Assembly (NCBI GenBank): GCA_023958085.1
Contig: JAMLGI010000001.1
Coordinates: 310,001-374,000, forward strand
From: Solirubrobacterales bacterium
GTDB taxonomy: Bacteria; Actinomycetota; Thermoleophilia; Solirubrobacterales; 70-9
Reading direction: 5' to 3'
DNA length: 64,000 nt
In this document: positions 48,908-57,254 of the stretch, in pieces
How the letters are laid out: every line of letters starts with the position of its first letter
How positions within the stretch are numbered: the stretch's first letter is position 1
Notes under the pieces: generated by a model
Seen by the model: only the letters and a program-made list of their open reading frames with translations
What the model was told of the DNA's origin: nothing
The model's database searches: none
Translations under genes and position numbers: made by a program

Positions 48908-49005
48908 TCGAAGAACTCGACCAGCTCCGCGGCCCGGCCCTCCCGGGCGAGATCCATCGCAAGGGCCATTACCCTGGCGGTCTGCTCCCCGGAAAGTGGC
49001 TCCAT
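48908..49005 (-). pseudogene. Duplicated 5' end of the ankyrin gene (copy 2)
   Basis: The ATG at 49005 opens with MEPLSGEQ and continues to LVEFFEH, closely matching the intact ankyrin gene start at 48546. After that codon the sequence switches to the SMR fragment, so a frame of ~149 codons exists only as an accident of fusion. The duplication and truncation indicate local recombination. Confidence 0.75.
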
Positions 49006-49137
49006 GGGGGGAGTGCAGGCGGAAGTGGCGTCGGGCCGAGAGGCCGGCCCCCGCTTTGCTCGGCCTCTCGGTCGCCTGACCGGAACGTTTCACCGTGGGA
49101 ACCCGTAGAATCGCCGTTTCCGGCCCCGCCGGAACCC

Positions 49138-49211
<74 letters not shown>

Positions 49212-49369
49212 CTCGCTGGGCGCAGTAGATTCCGCTCACCGGCGCCAGGTCCGCTCGATTCACTGGTTCCGTCCCGAAACGCCGGAATCCGCGTTTGGCT
49301 TGGTCGAGAGACGGGACTATCGCTCGGACGAGCCCCGGGTGACCTGCCCAGCCAACGGACAGAGACTGT

Positions 49370-49792
49370 TCATGTTCGAAGTTCGGCCAGAAAAGCCTGC
49401 GGGGTGAGTACCCGAACTCCTTGATGTTCTCCGACGGGCAGCAGGTGTTTGCGGTCCCCGGAAACGAGCACGTCGACCTCGGCTTCGATGGCGCAGGAGA
49501 GGATCAGATCGTCATCCGGATCGCCGGTCAGTGGTTCGGGTTCTTGAGACGGTGCCTGCTGCGATCCGATTGCGGTATCGGAGAGGAGCGCTCGAACCTC
49601 CTGGAGGCTTTCGACGGTGAATCCGAGCTTTTTCGAAAGGATCCGGACGAGTTCGACCGATACGGGTTGGAGCAGAACCAGGTCCAGGTTGCCGTCAACT
49701 GCCTGTTCGATGACTCGACTTGGTGGTCCTCCGGCGATGAAGGCGGACACCAGGACGTTGGTGTCGCAGGCAACGCGCGGCCTGGGGGTCAC
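49370..49792 (-). CDS. PIN-domain toxin (COG1569-type)
   Basis: The 140-residue nuclease-like protein has Asp in RVACDTNVLVSAF, Glu in SVELVRILSKKLGF, and the late acidic cluster DPDDDLILSCAIEAEVDVLVSGDRKHLL, the PIN catalytic set. It starts with a 4-nt overlap with the RHH antitoxin. The pair is enclosed by a duplicated tRNA-Arg segment, which suggests it was brought in on a small integrating element. Confidence 0.87.
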   Translation of the reverse strand: MTPRPRVACDTNVLVSAFIAGGPPSRVIEQAVDGNLDLVLLQPVSVELVRILSKKLGFTVESLQEVRALLSDTAIGSQQAPSQEPEPLTGDPDDDLILSCAIEAEVDVLVSGDRKHLLPVGEHQGVRVLTPQAFLAELRT

Positions 49793-50019
49793 TCTGAGCG
49801 GAGTTGATCGATCAGGCCCTCGACGTCTTCCGGACCGATTCCGGCGGCTTCTGCCTGGCTTTGACCGAACCGCTGCAGGGAGGAGAACCGCTCCAGCCTG
49901 ATCTGGCGCCGGAGCGCATCCCTGACCAGTTCGGACTTCGTCTTGCCCGAGGCTTCAGCTAGCGATTCGATCTCGTCGGCGAGATCGTCCGAGACGGATA
50001 CGGAAAGCAGGCGGCTCAT
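49789..50019 (-). CDS. Ribbon-helix-helix antitoxin
   Basis: The 76-residue protein MSRLLSVSVSDDLADEIESL... ASGKTKSELVRDALRRQ is a typical MetJ/Arc (CopG-like) DNA-binding antitoxin with a short C-terminal toxin-binding tail. It precedes and overlaps the PIN toxin. An AT-rich palindrome covers its promoter and start codon. Confidence 0.86.
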   Translation of the reverse strand: MSRLLSVSVSDDLADEIESLAEASGKTKSELVRDALRRQIRLERFSSLQRFGQSQAEAAGIGPEDVEGLIDQLRSE

Positions 50020-50034
50020 ATGAAGACATCATAT
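50018..50034 (-). promoter_or_regulatory. Operator/promoter of the PIN/RHH module
   Basis: ATATGA-N5-TCATAT is a perfect 6-bp-arm palindrome that touches the antitoxin start codon. On the coding strand a -10-like TATGAT lies 8 nt before the ATG and no Shine-Dalgarno is present, so the transcript is probably leaderless and autoregulated. Confidence 0.48.
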
Positions 50035-50041
50035 CGGAGGT

Positions 50042-50073
50042 TACGAATCCGAAGGTCACAGGTTCGGATCCTG
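50042..50073 (+). repeat. att-like direct repeat, right copy (tRNA-Arg fragment)
   Basis: This 32-bp segment repeats the anticodon-loop-to-T-arm part of tRNA-Arg with two mismatches. No acceptor stem or D-arm is present, so it is not a tRNA gene. It marks the distal border of the toxin-antitoxin insertion. Confidence 0.72.
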
Positions 50074-50180
50074 CTACCTGAAGGAACCACGATCGGCCTC
50101 GGCGGAGACCCTTCGAGGGAGGGTTCTCAGGCCCGGCTGCACGTAACGGGCCCGTAACAAACCCGAGGTAAGTTGGCCCC

Positions 50181-51743
50181 ATGACCGAGAAGAAAAGCGG
50201 CTCCCTCGTCCTGGTCGCGATGATCTTCACCGTGTCGATGACCTTCATCGACCAGACCATTGTCTCGATCTCCATCCCCGAAATCCAGCGGCATCTCGGG
50301 CTTTCCGAAACCGGGGTTCAATGGGTGGTGAGTGGCTACCTGCTGGCGATGGCAGCGGTGTTCGCGTTGGGCGGCAAGCTGGCCGATGTGCACGGGCACC
50401 GGACCATGCTCGTGGTTGGCATTCTGATCTTTACGATCAGTTCGGCGCTCTGCGGCGCAACTCCGGAAGGCGACATCGCCGAGGCCTGGATTGTCGGATT
50501 CCGCCTGATTCAGGGCGCCGGTGCGGCGATCATGTTCCCTGCCGCCCTCGCGATCACCATCTCCGCTTTCCCCGTCGAGAAGCGGGGTCGTGCTCTGGCC
50601 ATCTTCTTCGGGGTGACCAGCGCCTTCACCTCGGTCGGCCCTATCGCCGGTGGATACCTCGCGGAATGGACCTGGCGTTCCATCTTCTGGATCAACATTC
50701 CGATCGCGGTTGCTTCGCTGATCCTGATCTGGCGTTCACACCCCGACAACCGCAAGAACGCGCAGCCGCTCGATCTGCGGGGCGCGGTGATTATCGCCCT
50801 GGGCATGGGGCTCTCGGTGCTTGGCTTTCAGCAGTCGGCGGTCTGGGGCTGGAACAACCCGCTGACCTGGGGCAGCATCATCGCCGGCATGCTGCTCCTG
50901 GTCGCCTTCCACGCCTTCGAGAACCGCCAGAAGTTCCCGCTGATGCGGGTGGCGATCTTCAGGCAGCGGGCTTTTCTGGCCGACAACATCGCCCTCTTCC
51001 TTGTTTCCATCGCCTTCGTGCCACTGTTCTTCTTCGCCAGCATTTACTCGCAGGTTGCACTCGGCTGGGAGGCTTCCGAGGCAGGGCTCTACCTGCTCGT
51101 CTTCTTCGGTGGCTTCGTGGCCGGGGCCCAGTGGGGCGGCAGGATCCTCGACGCAAGGGGAGCAAAGCCGGCCGCCGCAATCGGCGCCGCCCTGGCTGCG
51201 GTGGGATTCCTGCTCTGGGCGGGGCAGGTGAATGACATCAATGCCGGGCTCGGTGGCCAGTGGTACTACATGGTGATGGCCGGGGCCGGAATAGGGATGA
51301 TGTTCGGTCCAGTAAGTACCGATGCGATCAACCGGGCTCCGAACACGAGTTACGGTGAAGCGACGGGCATCACCCAGACTGTCCGCAACTATGCGGCCGC
51401 TTTCGGCCTGGCTGTTCTGGGCACCGTTCTCACGACCCAGAACCGTTTGAACGTGGAAGACAGGCTCGCTGCCCTGGACGTGCCGACCGTCGACGCCGAC
51501 AGGATCGCCCACGCGATGACTTCGGCCGGCGGGGGCAACCAGAGTGCACTTGCCGGGCATCTGGCCGGGCCGGAGAAGGAGAAGATCTTCCATGCGCTGC
51601 AAGAGGCCTTCGCCAGTTCGACCTCGACCGTCCTTTATGTCATGGGAGGAGTGATGGTCGCCTGTTACTTCGTGGCCCACTTCGGCATGGTCTCCGGCAA
51701 AATGGAGGAGATCGTCGCCGCGGATGACGACCCTGCCGGTTGA
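50181..51743 (+). CDS. MFS drug transporter, DHA2 (14-TM)
   Basis: The 520-residue protein has about 14 hydrophobic segments. The TM1 block is MTFIDQTIVSISIPEIQ; the motif A region is GGKLADVHGHRTML; a motif C-like segment is GVTSAFTSVGPIAGGYLAE. It is probably a proton-driven exporter of hydrophobic toxic compounds. It starts just past the tRNA-Arg remnant. A small palindrome ACGGGCCCGT lies about 30 bp before the ATG; no regulator gene is adjacent. Confidence 0.89.
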   Translation: MTEKKSGSLVLVAMIFTVSMTFIDQTIVSISIPEIQRHLGLSETGVQWVVSGYLLAMAAVFALGGKLADVHGHRTMLVVGILIFTISSALCGATPEGDIAEAWIVGFRLIQGAGAAIMFPAALAITISAFPVEKRGRALAIFFGVTSAFTSVGPIAGGYLAEWTWRSIFWINIPIAVASLILIWRSHPDNRKNAQPLDLRGAVIIALGMGLSVLGFQQSAVWGWNNPLTWGSIIAGMLLLVAFHAFENRQKFPLMRVAIFRQRAFLADNIALFLVSIAFVPLFFFASIYSQVALGWEASEAGLYLLVFFGGFVAGAQWGGRILDARGAKPAAAIGAALAAVGFLLWAGQVNDINAGLGGQWYYMVMAGAGIGMMFGPVSTDAINRAPNTSYGEATGITQTVRNYAAAFGLAVLGTVLTTQNRLNVEDRLAALDVPTVDADRIAHAMTSAGGGNQSALAGHLAGPEKEKIFHALQEAFASSTSTVLYVMGGVMVACYFVAHFGMVSGKMEEIVAADDDPAG

Positions 51744-51817
51744 GTTCGTATCGGCCGACTCGTCGGAAACGAGTAGTCGGCTCGAGTGATTCCGTGTTTT
51801 GTCCGGGCGTCGGGTCT

Positions 51818-52030
51818 TCACCCGAATGAGGGTTCGGCCTGGGTCGCCGGACGGTAGACGCTGGTGCCGTCGTCGTGGTAGCTGGTGAAGATGTGATCGA
51901 AGACGGCCTCGCTCTTCCTGCCCCGGATCTCCGGGTCGCAGGCGTCCGGTAATTCGTCAAGGCTGTCCTTCACCTGGCCCCGGGCCGCATCCCGGGTTTC
52001 GGTCTTGCGCCGCCAGGAATCAATAGTCAC
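51818..52030 (-). pseudogene. Probable C-terminal remnant of a type I restriction R subunit (HsdR-like)
   Basis: Residues TIDSWRRKTETRDAARGQ, KDSLDELPDACDPEI and AVFDHIFTSYHDDGTSVY resemble the extreme C-terminus of some HsdR proteins. The frame continues upstream with unrelated sequence, no start codon fits, and no helicase or nuclease motif is present. The match is from memory of the family and is weak. The rest of 51744-52138 holds only the toxin-antitoxin promoter. Confidence 0.38.
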
Positions 52031-52120
52031 GACGAGAATTCCAGACAGCCCGGCAAATGCCTCTGCCGCGGGGTGTGAAACGCCGCGCCCTGGCAGATCC
52101 TCCGGGTCAACGGTGATGCA

Positions 52121-52134
52121 AAATGATAGCATTT
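52121..52134 (+). promoter_or_regulatory. Operator/promoter of the RHH-RelE module
   Basis: AAATG-ATAG-CATTT is a perfect inverted repeat 4 bp before the antitoxin ATG (52139). It includes a -10-like TAGCAT, and no ribosome-binding site is present. The layout matches the other two toxin-antitoxin promoters in the window. Confidence 0.48.
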
Positions 52135-52138
52135 CGAT

Positions 52139-52396
52139 ATGGCAATGACACTGCGACTTTCTCCGGAACTTGAGTCCGACCTCCGTGCTGCTGCGGCCGA
52201 GGACCATCGCAGCATGCACCAGACCGTCATTTTTGCGGTTGAGAGCTTTCTCTCTGCTCGTGAAACAGCCGAGATCAAGACCGATCCGGAGGCACTCCGG
52301 GCCTTGGCCGAGGCCCGTGATGCGGTGACTGTCGGGGACGTCGAGTATGGAGTTGAAGCTGCCCGGGCGCTACTCGATGGCCGCCGCGTGGCGTGA
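52139..52396 (+). CDS. Ribbon-helix-helix antitoxin (RelB-like)
   Basis: The 85-residue protein starts MAMTLRLSPELESDLRAAAAEDHRSMHQTV, an RHH DNA-binding segment, and has an acidic C-terminal region. Its stop overlaps the toxin's GTG by 4 nt. It is expected to bind the AT-rich inverted repeat just upstream. Confidence 0.83.
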   Translation: MAMTLRLSPELESDLRAAAAEDHRSMHQTVIFAVESFLSARETAEIKTDPEALRALAEARDAVTVGDVEYGVEAARALLDGRRVA

Positions 52397-52671
52397 GTGA
52401 CTCCTTTGAGCTGGGTACTGCCCCGCCGGCCCGCCGGGCGATCACCGATCGGTTGCCCCGCGATGTCGCCGTTGTCGCGGTCGAGTTCATCACCGGCCCG
52501 CTCTTGGCCAAACCTCACCGTGTCGGTAAGCGGCTGGGAGGTGAGCTCGCCGGGATCCACAGCGCTCGGCTGGCCCGCGAGTGGCGGGTCCTCTACGAGA
52601 TCCACGAAGACAGCCGTCGAGTGATCGTTCTCGACATCCAGCACCGCTCCACGGTCTATCGAAGACGGTGA
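52393..52671 (+). CDS. RelE/ParE-family toxin
   Basis: The 92-residue protein has an N-terminal extension (MSDSFELGTAPPARR), then the RelE-like core: RLPRDVAVVAVEFITGPL, RVGKRLGGELAGIHSARLAREWRVLYEI and VIVLDIQHRSTVYRRR. The C-terminal His/Arg/Tyr pattern fits an mRNA-cleaving toxin. It is coupled to the antitoxin by a GTGA overlap and appears complete, unlike the RelE fragment at 48570. Confidence 0.85.
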   Translation: MSDSFELGTAPPARRAITDRLPRDVAVVAVEFITGPLLAKPHRVGKRLGGELAGIHSARLAREWRVLYEIHEDSRRVIVLDIQHRSTVYRRR

Positions 52672-52967
52672 TTTCTCGCCAAGGTATTTCGGGGGCGAGA
52701 GCAGGGGCATCGCTGGCTACGCGTTTGGCGGCTTCGCCGAGCGGGTCGAGCCGGTACGCCGGACGACATGTCCGATGGGCGCAGTCGGTATTGTTCCCGC
52801 GGTGAGTTGACCGACCCGGTCTGTCCGGACGGCCCGGAACCAGTTTCCGGTTGCCCTCCGGCTCAAAGAGACCCACGCATCCGGGTCCGTGTCGGGTCGC
52901 AAGGCTCACATCCCCCCACACGCAACCGGACCGACCGGCTGCGTTCGCCTGAGATCGAAAGAGACTG

Positions 52968-54554
52968 ATGACTGAAGCCGTAACCCCCTCCGCTGGAACC
53001 AGCGACGACGACCGGATCACTCCCGCCATTCTCAAGGTGGCCGGTGTGGTCGTCCTCGGTTCGATCATGGCGATCCTCGACACCACGGTCGTCAACGTGG
53101 CCCTGCCCACCTTCCAGAACGAGTTCGGGGCCTCGCAGTACTCGACCGTCGCCTGGACCGTCACCGCCTACACCCTGGCCCTGGCCGCGGTAATCCCGAT
53201 GACCGGCTGGGCGGCCGACCGGTTCGGGACCAAACGGCTCTACATCATCGCCCTGACCCTGTTCACGCTCGGATCGGTGCTCTGCGCGACCGCCTGGAGC
53301 ATCGAGTCGCTGATCGGATTCCGGGTGCTTCAGGGGCTCGGCGGCGGCATGCTGATGCCGCTCGGCATGACGATCATGACCAAGACCGCCGGCCCCCATC
53401 GGATCGGCCGTTTGATGGCAATTCTCGGGATCCCGATGATGCTGGGGCCGATCCTCGGACCGATCCTCGGCGGCTGGCTGATCGACTCCGCTTCCTGGCA
53501 CTGGATCTTCCTGATCAACCTGCCGCTCGGCGTGGCGGCCGTGATCTACGCTTCACTGGCGCTGCCCTCGGATCGGCCCGAACCAAGCGAGTCGTTCGAT
53601 CTCGTCGGGATGCTCCTGATGTCCCCGGGGCTGGCGCTCTTCCTTTACGGCGTATCTTCGATTCCGGCCGCCGGCACGGTGATGGCAGGAAAGGTGCTGG
53701 TTCCCGGCCTGATCGGGCTCGCCCTGATCATCACTTTCGTGTTCTGGGCGTTCAGGCCCGAACATCCGCTGCTCGACCTGCGGCTGTTCAAGGACCGCAA
53801 TCTGACCGTCTCGACCATCGTCATCTTTCTCTTTGCCGCCGCCTTCTTCGGGGCACTGCTCCTGGTGCCCACCTACTTCCAGCAGGTCCGCGGTGAGGAT
53901 GTGCTGGCCGCAGGACTGCTGGTCGCCCCACAGGGCATCGGCGCGATGATCACCATGCCGATCGCCGGCGGCCTAGTGGACCGGTATCCGGTCGGCCGGA
54001 TCGTTCCCTTCGGCTTCATCGGAATCATCGGCGGAATGATCGGTCTCGCCATGTCCACCGATGTTGACACCCCGTACTGGCAGCTGATCGCCATCCTGTT
54101 CGTGCTCGGCCTCGGGATGGGGGCGACGATGATGCCCGTCTTCACCTCGGCTCTCAAGACCCTGAAGGAGCACCAGGTCGCCCGGGGCTCCACCCTGATC
54201 AACGTGATCCAGCAGGTGGCCGCCTCGATCGGGGTGGCAACCATGTCGGTGATCCTGACCAGCCAGCAGAACGCCTCGCTGCCGGCCAAGGCCCTGACCG
54301 CGATCGGTGAGGCCACCGCGGCCGGCATCCAGCCGCCCGCCTGGGCGCAGGAGGTTGCCCGTCAGCTCGGTCAGGCCTTCCAGTCGATCGCGCTGGCCGA
54401 CATGGCCGATGCGTTCAGCACCGCGTACTGGGTGGCGGTCGCTGCCCTGGTCATCACCCTGATCCCGGTTGCCTTCCTCCCCCGCAAGTCCGAGGAGTCC
54501 CATCTGACCGAGGAGGACGCCGAACCCGAGGCGGTCCCGGTCGGGACCAACTGA
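52968..54554 (+). CDS. MFS drug transporter, DHA2 (EmrB-like)
   Basis: The 528-residue protein has an N-terminal soluble segment, the TM1 block LGSIMAILDTTVVNVALPTFQ, motif A GWAADRFGTKRLY, motif B/C regions RVLQGLGGGMLMPLGM and MLGPILGPILGGWLID, and ~14 hydrophobic segments in all. It is a close match to EmrB/QacA-type multidrug exporters. The 296 bp before it show no gene or clear promoter. No EmrA-like adaptor is present. Confidence 0.92.
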   Translation: MTEAVTPSAGTSDDDRITPAILKVAGVVVLGSIMAILDTTVVNVALPTFQNEFGASQYSTVAWTVTAYTLALAAVIPMTGWAADRFGTKRLYIIALTLFTLGSVLCATAWSIESLIGFRVLQGLGGGMLMPLGMTIMTKTAGPHRIGRLMAILGIPMMLGPILGPILGGWLIDSASWHWIFLINLPLGVAAVIYASLALPSDRPEPSESFDLVGMLLMSPGLALFLYGVSSIPAAGTVMAGKVLVPGLIGLALIITFVFWAFRPEHPLLDLRLFKDRNLTVSTIVIFLFAAAFFGALLLVPTYFQQVRGEDVLAAGLLVAPQGIGAMITMPIAGGLVDRYPVGRIVPFGFIGIIGGMIGLAMSTDVDTPYWQLIAILFVLGLGMGATMMPVFTSALKTLKEHQVARGSTLINVIQQVAASIGVATMSVILTSQQNASLPAKALTAIGEATAAGIQPPAWAQEVARQLGQAFQSIALADMADAFSTAYWVAVAALVITLIPVAFLPRKSEESHLTEEDAEPEAVPVGTN

Positions 54555-54604
54555 CCGATCCGGAGAAGCGGCGCCTCGCTGGCCGAGTCTCTATTCTCGC
54601 CGCT

Positions 54605-55804
54605 GTGGAGCGGGAGAAAGCGGACACCGTGATCATCGGTGCCGGGATCCACGGGATCTCGACGGCGCTGGCGCTGGCCTCCCGTGGCAGACGGTCGGTG
54701 ATCCTGGAAGCCGGTCCGGCTCCATTCACGGGTGCAAGTGTTCGAAACGAGGGCAAGCTTCATCTCGGCTTCGTCTACGCCCTCGACCGAAGCGGTTCTA
54801 CAAACCGGGCGATGGTCGAGGGAGCGCTGGCCTTCGCGCCCCTGGTTGAACGCTGGTGCGGGGAGATCGAGTGGGCCGGGTTCCGGTCCGACCGGTTCAG
54901 GTACGTGGCCATGGAGGAAGGCCTGGTCGGACCCGATCGGGTGGAAGCGCATTACGAAACCGTCCTCGATCGGCTGGAGCGTTCGGCACCCTCCTATGGC
55001 CGCAACTACATCGGAGTCGACCCGACCGGGGCCGAGATCATCCGCCGGGAGGGGGTGCTTCCGGGAATGGCCGAGGGACACTCGGCCTGCTGGTTCGAAA
55101 CCCCCGAGAGAGCAGTCGACCCGCGGGCGCTCGCCGACCATTTCATTGCCGCAGCAGGCAGGGAACCGTTAATTGAGATCCGGACCGGATCCCGGGTCTC
55201 CCATGCCCGGCGGCTGGAGAGCGGGTTTTCACTGCAGGTCGAAACGGCCTCCGGAACCCGGGAGCTCGAGGCGGAAACCGTGGTCAACTGCGCCTGGGAG
55301 GGAAGACCGCATCTCGACGCCATGATCCTCGAGGACGACTGGAAGGGGGTCTTCCGGATCAAGCACCAGGTGCTCCTCAAGGGAGGGGACCCGGCAGGGA
55401 TCCCCACAGCCACGCTGGTGCAGGGACCATTCGGGGATGTCGTGGTGTGGCCAAACGGGGATGTGTACATCAGCTGGTACCCGGAAGCCCGGACCCATTT
55501 CGGTGAACGTCACGATCAATCGCTGCGATCGGACGATCGGGTCGCCAGGAAGGTGCACGAAGTGATGGTCCGGCTCTTTCCCGCGCTGGAGGGATTCTCG
55601 CTGGCCAGCCATGCCCCCTGCTACATCCTGGCCGAGGGCCGAACCGACATCGACGATCGCGAGAGTGAACTCCACCGCAGGCTGGGTGCGGAGTTCGTTG
55701 AACACGGGGGCTGGTGGTCGATCCGATCCTCCAAACTCACCACCGCACCACTGGCCGGGGAGCGTTGCGCCGCTCGAATCACCGGGACCCAGAGTGAGTT
55801 CTGA
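54605..55804 (+). CDS. FAD-dependent oxidoreductase (DAO/glycine-oxidase-like)
   Basis: The 399-residue flavoprotein begins with the Rossmann block DTVIIGAGIHGISTALALASRG and Glu in SVILEAG. The central block ETVVNCAWEGRP is part of the DAO fold. It lacks a convincing substrate signature. Its end overlaps the next glycosyltransferase gene by 11 nt, and the pairing suggests a role in making a modified surface sugar rather than in amino-acid breakdown. The GTG at 54605 gives MEREKADTVIIGAG. Confidence 0.78.
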   Translation: MEREKADTVIIGAGIHGISTALALASRGRRSVILEAGPAPFTGASVRNEGKLHLGFVYALDRSGSTNRAMVEGALAFAPLVERWCGEIEWAGFRSDRFRYVAMEEGLVGPDRVEAHYETVLDRLERSAPSYGRNYIGVDPTGAEIIRREGVLPGMAEGHSACWFETPERAVDPRALADHFIAAAGREPLIEIRTGSRVSHARRLESGFSLQVETASGTRELEAETVVNCAWEGRPHLDAMILEDDWKGVFRIKHQVLLKGGDPAGIPTATLVQGPFGDVVVWPNGDVYISWYPEARTHFGERHDQSLRSDDRVARKVHEVMVRLFPALEGFSLASHAPCYILAEGRTDIDDRESELHRRLGAEFVEHGGWWSIRSSKLTTAPLAGERCAARITGTQSEF

Positions 55805-56678
55805 CCCGGGGGTCCGCCTCACCATCGCAATTCCGCTCCACGGTGGGGCGAGATGGATCGACGGAATCATCGACACGGTAGGAAAGGCTCCAGCCCGGAG
55901 CCGGGTCGTGATCAGCGATGCCACCCGTCTCGACGACGCGGCCGATCGGCTGGCCGACCACTACCGAGGCGATCCCGGGGTCCAGGTGAAGTCACGCCGG
56001 GAGACCCTGACCTGGTCCGAGCACGCAAACCTGCTCCTCGCCGAGGCCGACACCCGGTACTTCTGCTGGCACCCCCAGGACGACCTGGTTTCCCCGGGGG
56101 AGTACTTCGAACTTCTTGTCTCGGCCCTCGAGCGTGATCCGGATCGGGTCCTGGCCTTCCCTGCGGTGTACCGGAAGGTGACCGTGGGCCGGTTTCGCAG
56201 GCGGCCGGCCGGGGAGATCGCCTACCGGCAGCCGGAGTTCGAGCTTGGTCGGGCCAGACCGGAAGAAGAAGCGGTCCGGATGCTGAGGGAATGGAACATG
56301 GCCCTGGGCTGCTGGAGGGGAGTCTTCCGGACCGACCGGGCCCGGCCAATCCCGCAGACGGATGACTGCGCCGACCTGGTCTGGGTCTTCTCGATGGCGC
56401 TCGCCGGCAGCTTCATCGCGGTCGAGGAGGCCCGTTACCTGAAGCGGTTCCATCGCAGCAGCGCGATCAACTCGATGCGCTGGGAAGGCATGGCGAAGGC
56501 GCTGGACCTTTACCGGGCCGAGATCGAAGCCCGGATCGGTCCGGACCCGTCCGCGGTCCAACCGGTCCTCCGGGAGGTGAGGCGATACCTTCGTCGGCAC
56601 CGGCTGGTCAGGGTCCTCCACCCACTGCGTCCACTCGGGACCTTCGTGCTGAACCGGCCGCGGGCAGTGCGGGAGTGA
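55794..56678 (+). CDS. GT2-like glycosyltransferase
   Basis: The 294-residue protein has a GT-A fold start (VRLTIAIPLHGGARWIDGIIDTV) and the acidic block YFCWHPQDDLVSPGEYFE, in the place of the DxD donor/metal motif. The C-terminal part is charged and lacks membrane segments. The donor and acceptor are unknown. The GTG at 55794 is inside the end of the oxidoreductase gene, so the two are probably co-translated. Confidence 0.77.
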   Translation: MSSDPGVRLTIAIPLHGGARWIDGIIDTVGKAPARSRVVISDATRLDDAADRLADHYRGDPGVQVKSRRETLTWSEHANLLLAEADTRYFCWHPQDDLVSPGEYFELLVSALERDPDRVLAFPAVYRKVTVGRFRRRPAGEIAYRQPEFELGRARPEEEAVRMLREWNMALGCWRGVFRTDRARPIPQTDDCADLVWVFSMALAGSFIAVEEARYLKRFHRSSAINSMRWEGMAKALDLYRAEIEARIGPDPSAVQPVLREVRRYLRRHRLVRVLHPLRPLGTFVLNRPRAVRE

Positions 56679-56717
56679 ACCATCCCGCGGTTCCGTCACC
56701 GCGGGTGACACCCGGAG

Positions 56718-57176
56718 TCAGTCCCGCAGACGGGTCCAGATCCCGGCCAGTTCCCGCTGGTCGGCCGCGGTCAGGCGGTCCAGGTACCGCTCGCGGACTC
56801 CCTGGCGGTGGGTCTTTCGGGCGGCGGCAAGGGCGGAGGCTCCGCTCTCGGTGAGCTGCGCGTAGAGGCCGCGTCCGTCACTCTCGGCGGAGCAGCGCGA
56901 GACGTAACCGAGGTCGACCAGACGGTCGACCAGGCGAGTGCAGCCGCTGCGGCTGAGCAGGGCCCGGTCCGAGATCTCGGCCATCCGGAGACGCCGTTCG
57001 GGCGCGTCGGCGAGGAACATCAGGACCTCGTAGGTCGACAGCGACATCCCGTGGGCGGCGTGCATCTGGGCGTCGAGCTCCCGGGTCACCGCCGCGTGGA
57101 CTTCGAGCAGTCCCCGCCAGGCGGCGAGTTCGCGCTCGGTGAAGGGACCGGTTTCCGTTTTGGCTTTGGTGGTCAT
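56718..57176 (-). CDS. MarR-family regulator
   Basis: The 152-residue protein has the MarR winged helix: HGMSLSTYEVLMFLADAPERRLRMAEISDRALLSRSGCTRLVDRLVDLGYVSR, then the wing CSAESDGRGLYAQLT. The ATG at 57176 (MTTKAKTETG) is chosen over a GTG at 57239 that would add an unrelated leader. It is downstream of yceI on the same strand, and its likely operators are before yceI and before the mhqO-like gene. A Cys in the recognition helix region (RSGCTRL) might make it redox- or quinone-sensitive; that is speculation. Confidence 0.9.
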   Translation of the reverse strand: MTTKAKTETGPFTERELAAWRGLLEVHAAVTRELDAQMHAAHGMSLSTYEVLMFLADAPERRLRMAEISDRALLSRSGCTRLVDRLVDLGYVSRCSAESDGRGLYAQLTESGASALAAARKTHRQGVRERYLDRLTAADQRELAGIWTRLRD

Positions 57177-57254
57177 ATCAGCTGGGGGATGGCAGGCCGT
57201 GGAAAGCGGTCGGCGTCCAGTCGACGCCGACCGACCCACTCCGAGCCTACTTCC

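Noticed and set aside
48556-49005. A single 149-residue protein encoded across the mosaic region
   Set aside because: Only its first ~34 residues match anything (the ankyrin gene start). The rest is out of frame with the SMR and RelE fragments and is Arg/Gly-rich.
50042-50075. A second tRNA gene near 50.05 kb
   Set aside because: Only the anticodon-loop-to-T-arm part is present; no acceptor or D stem can form.
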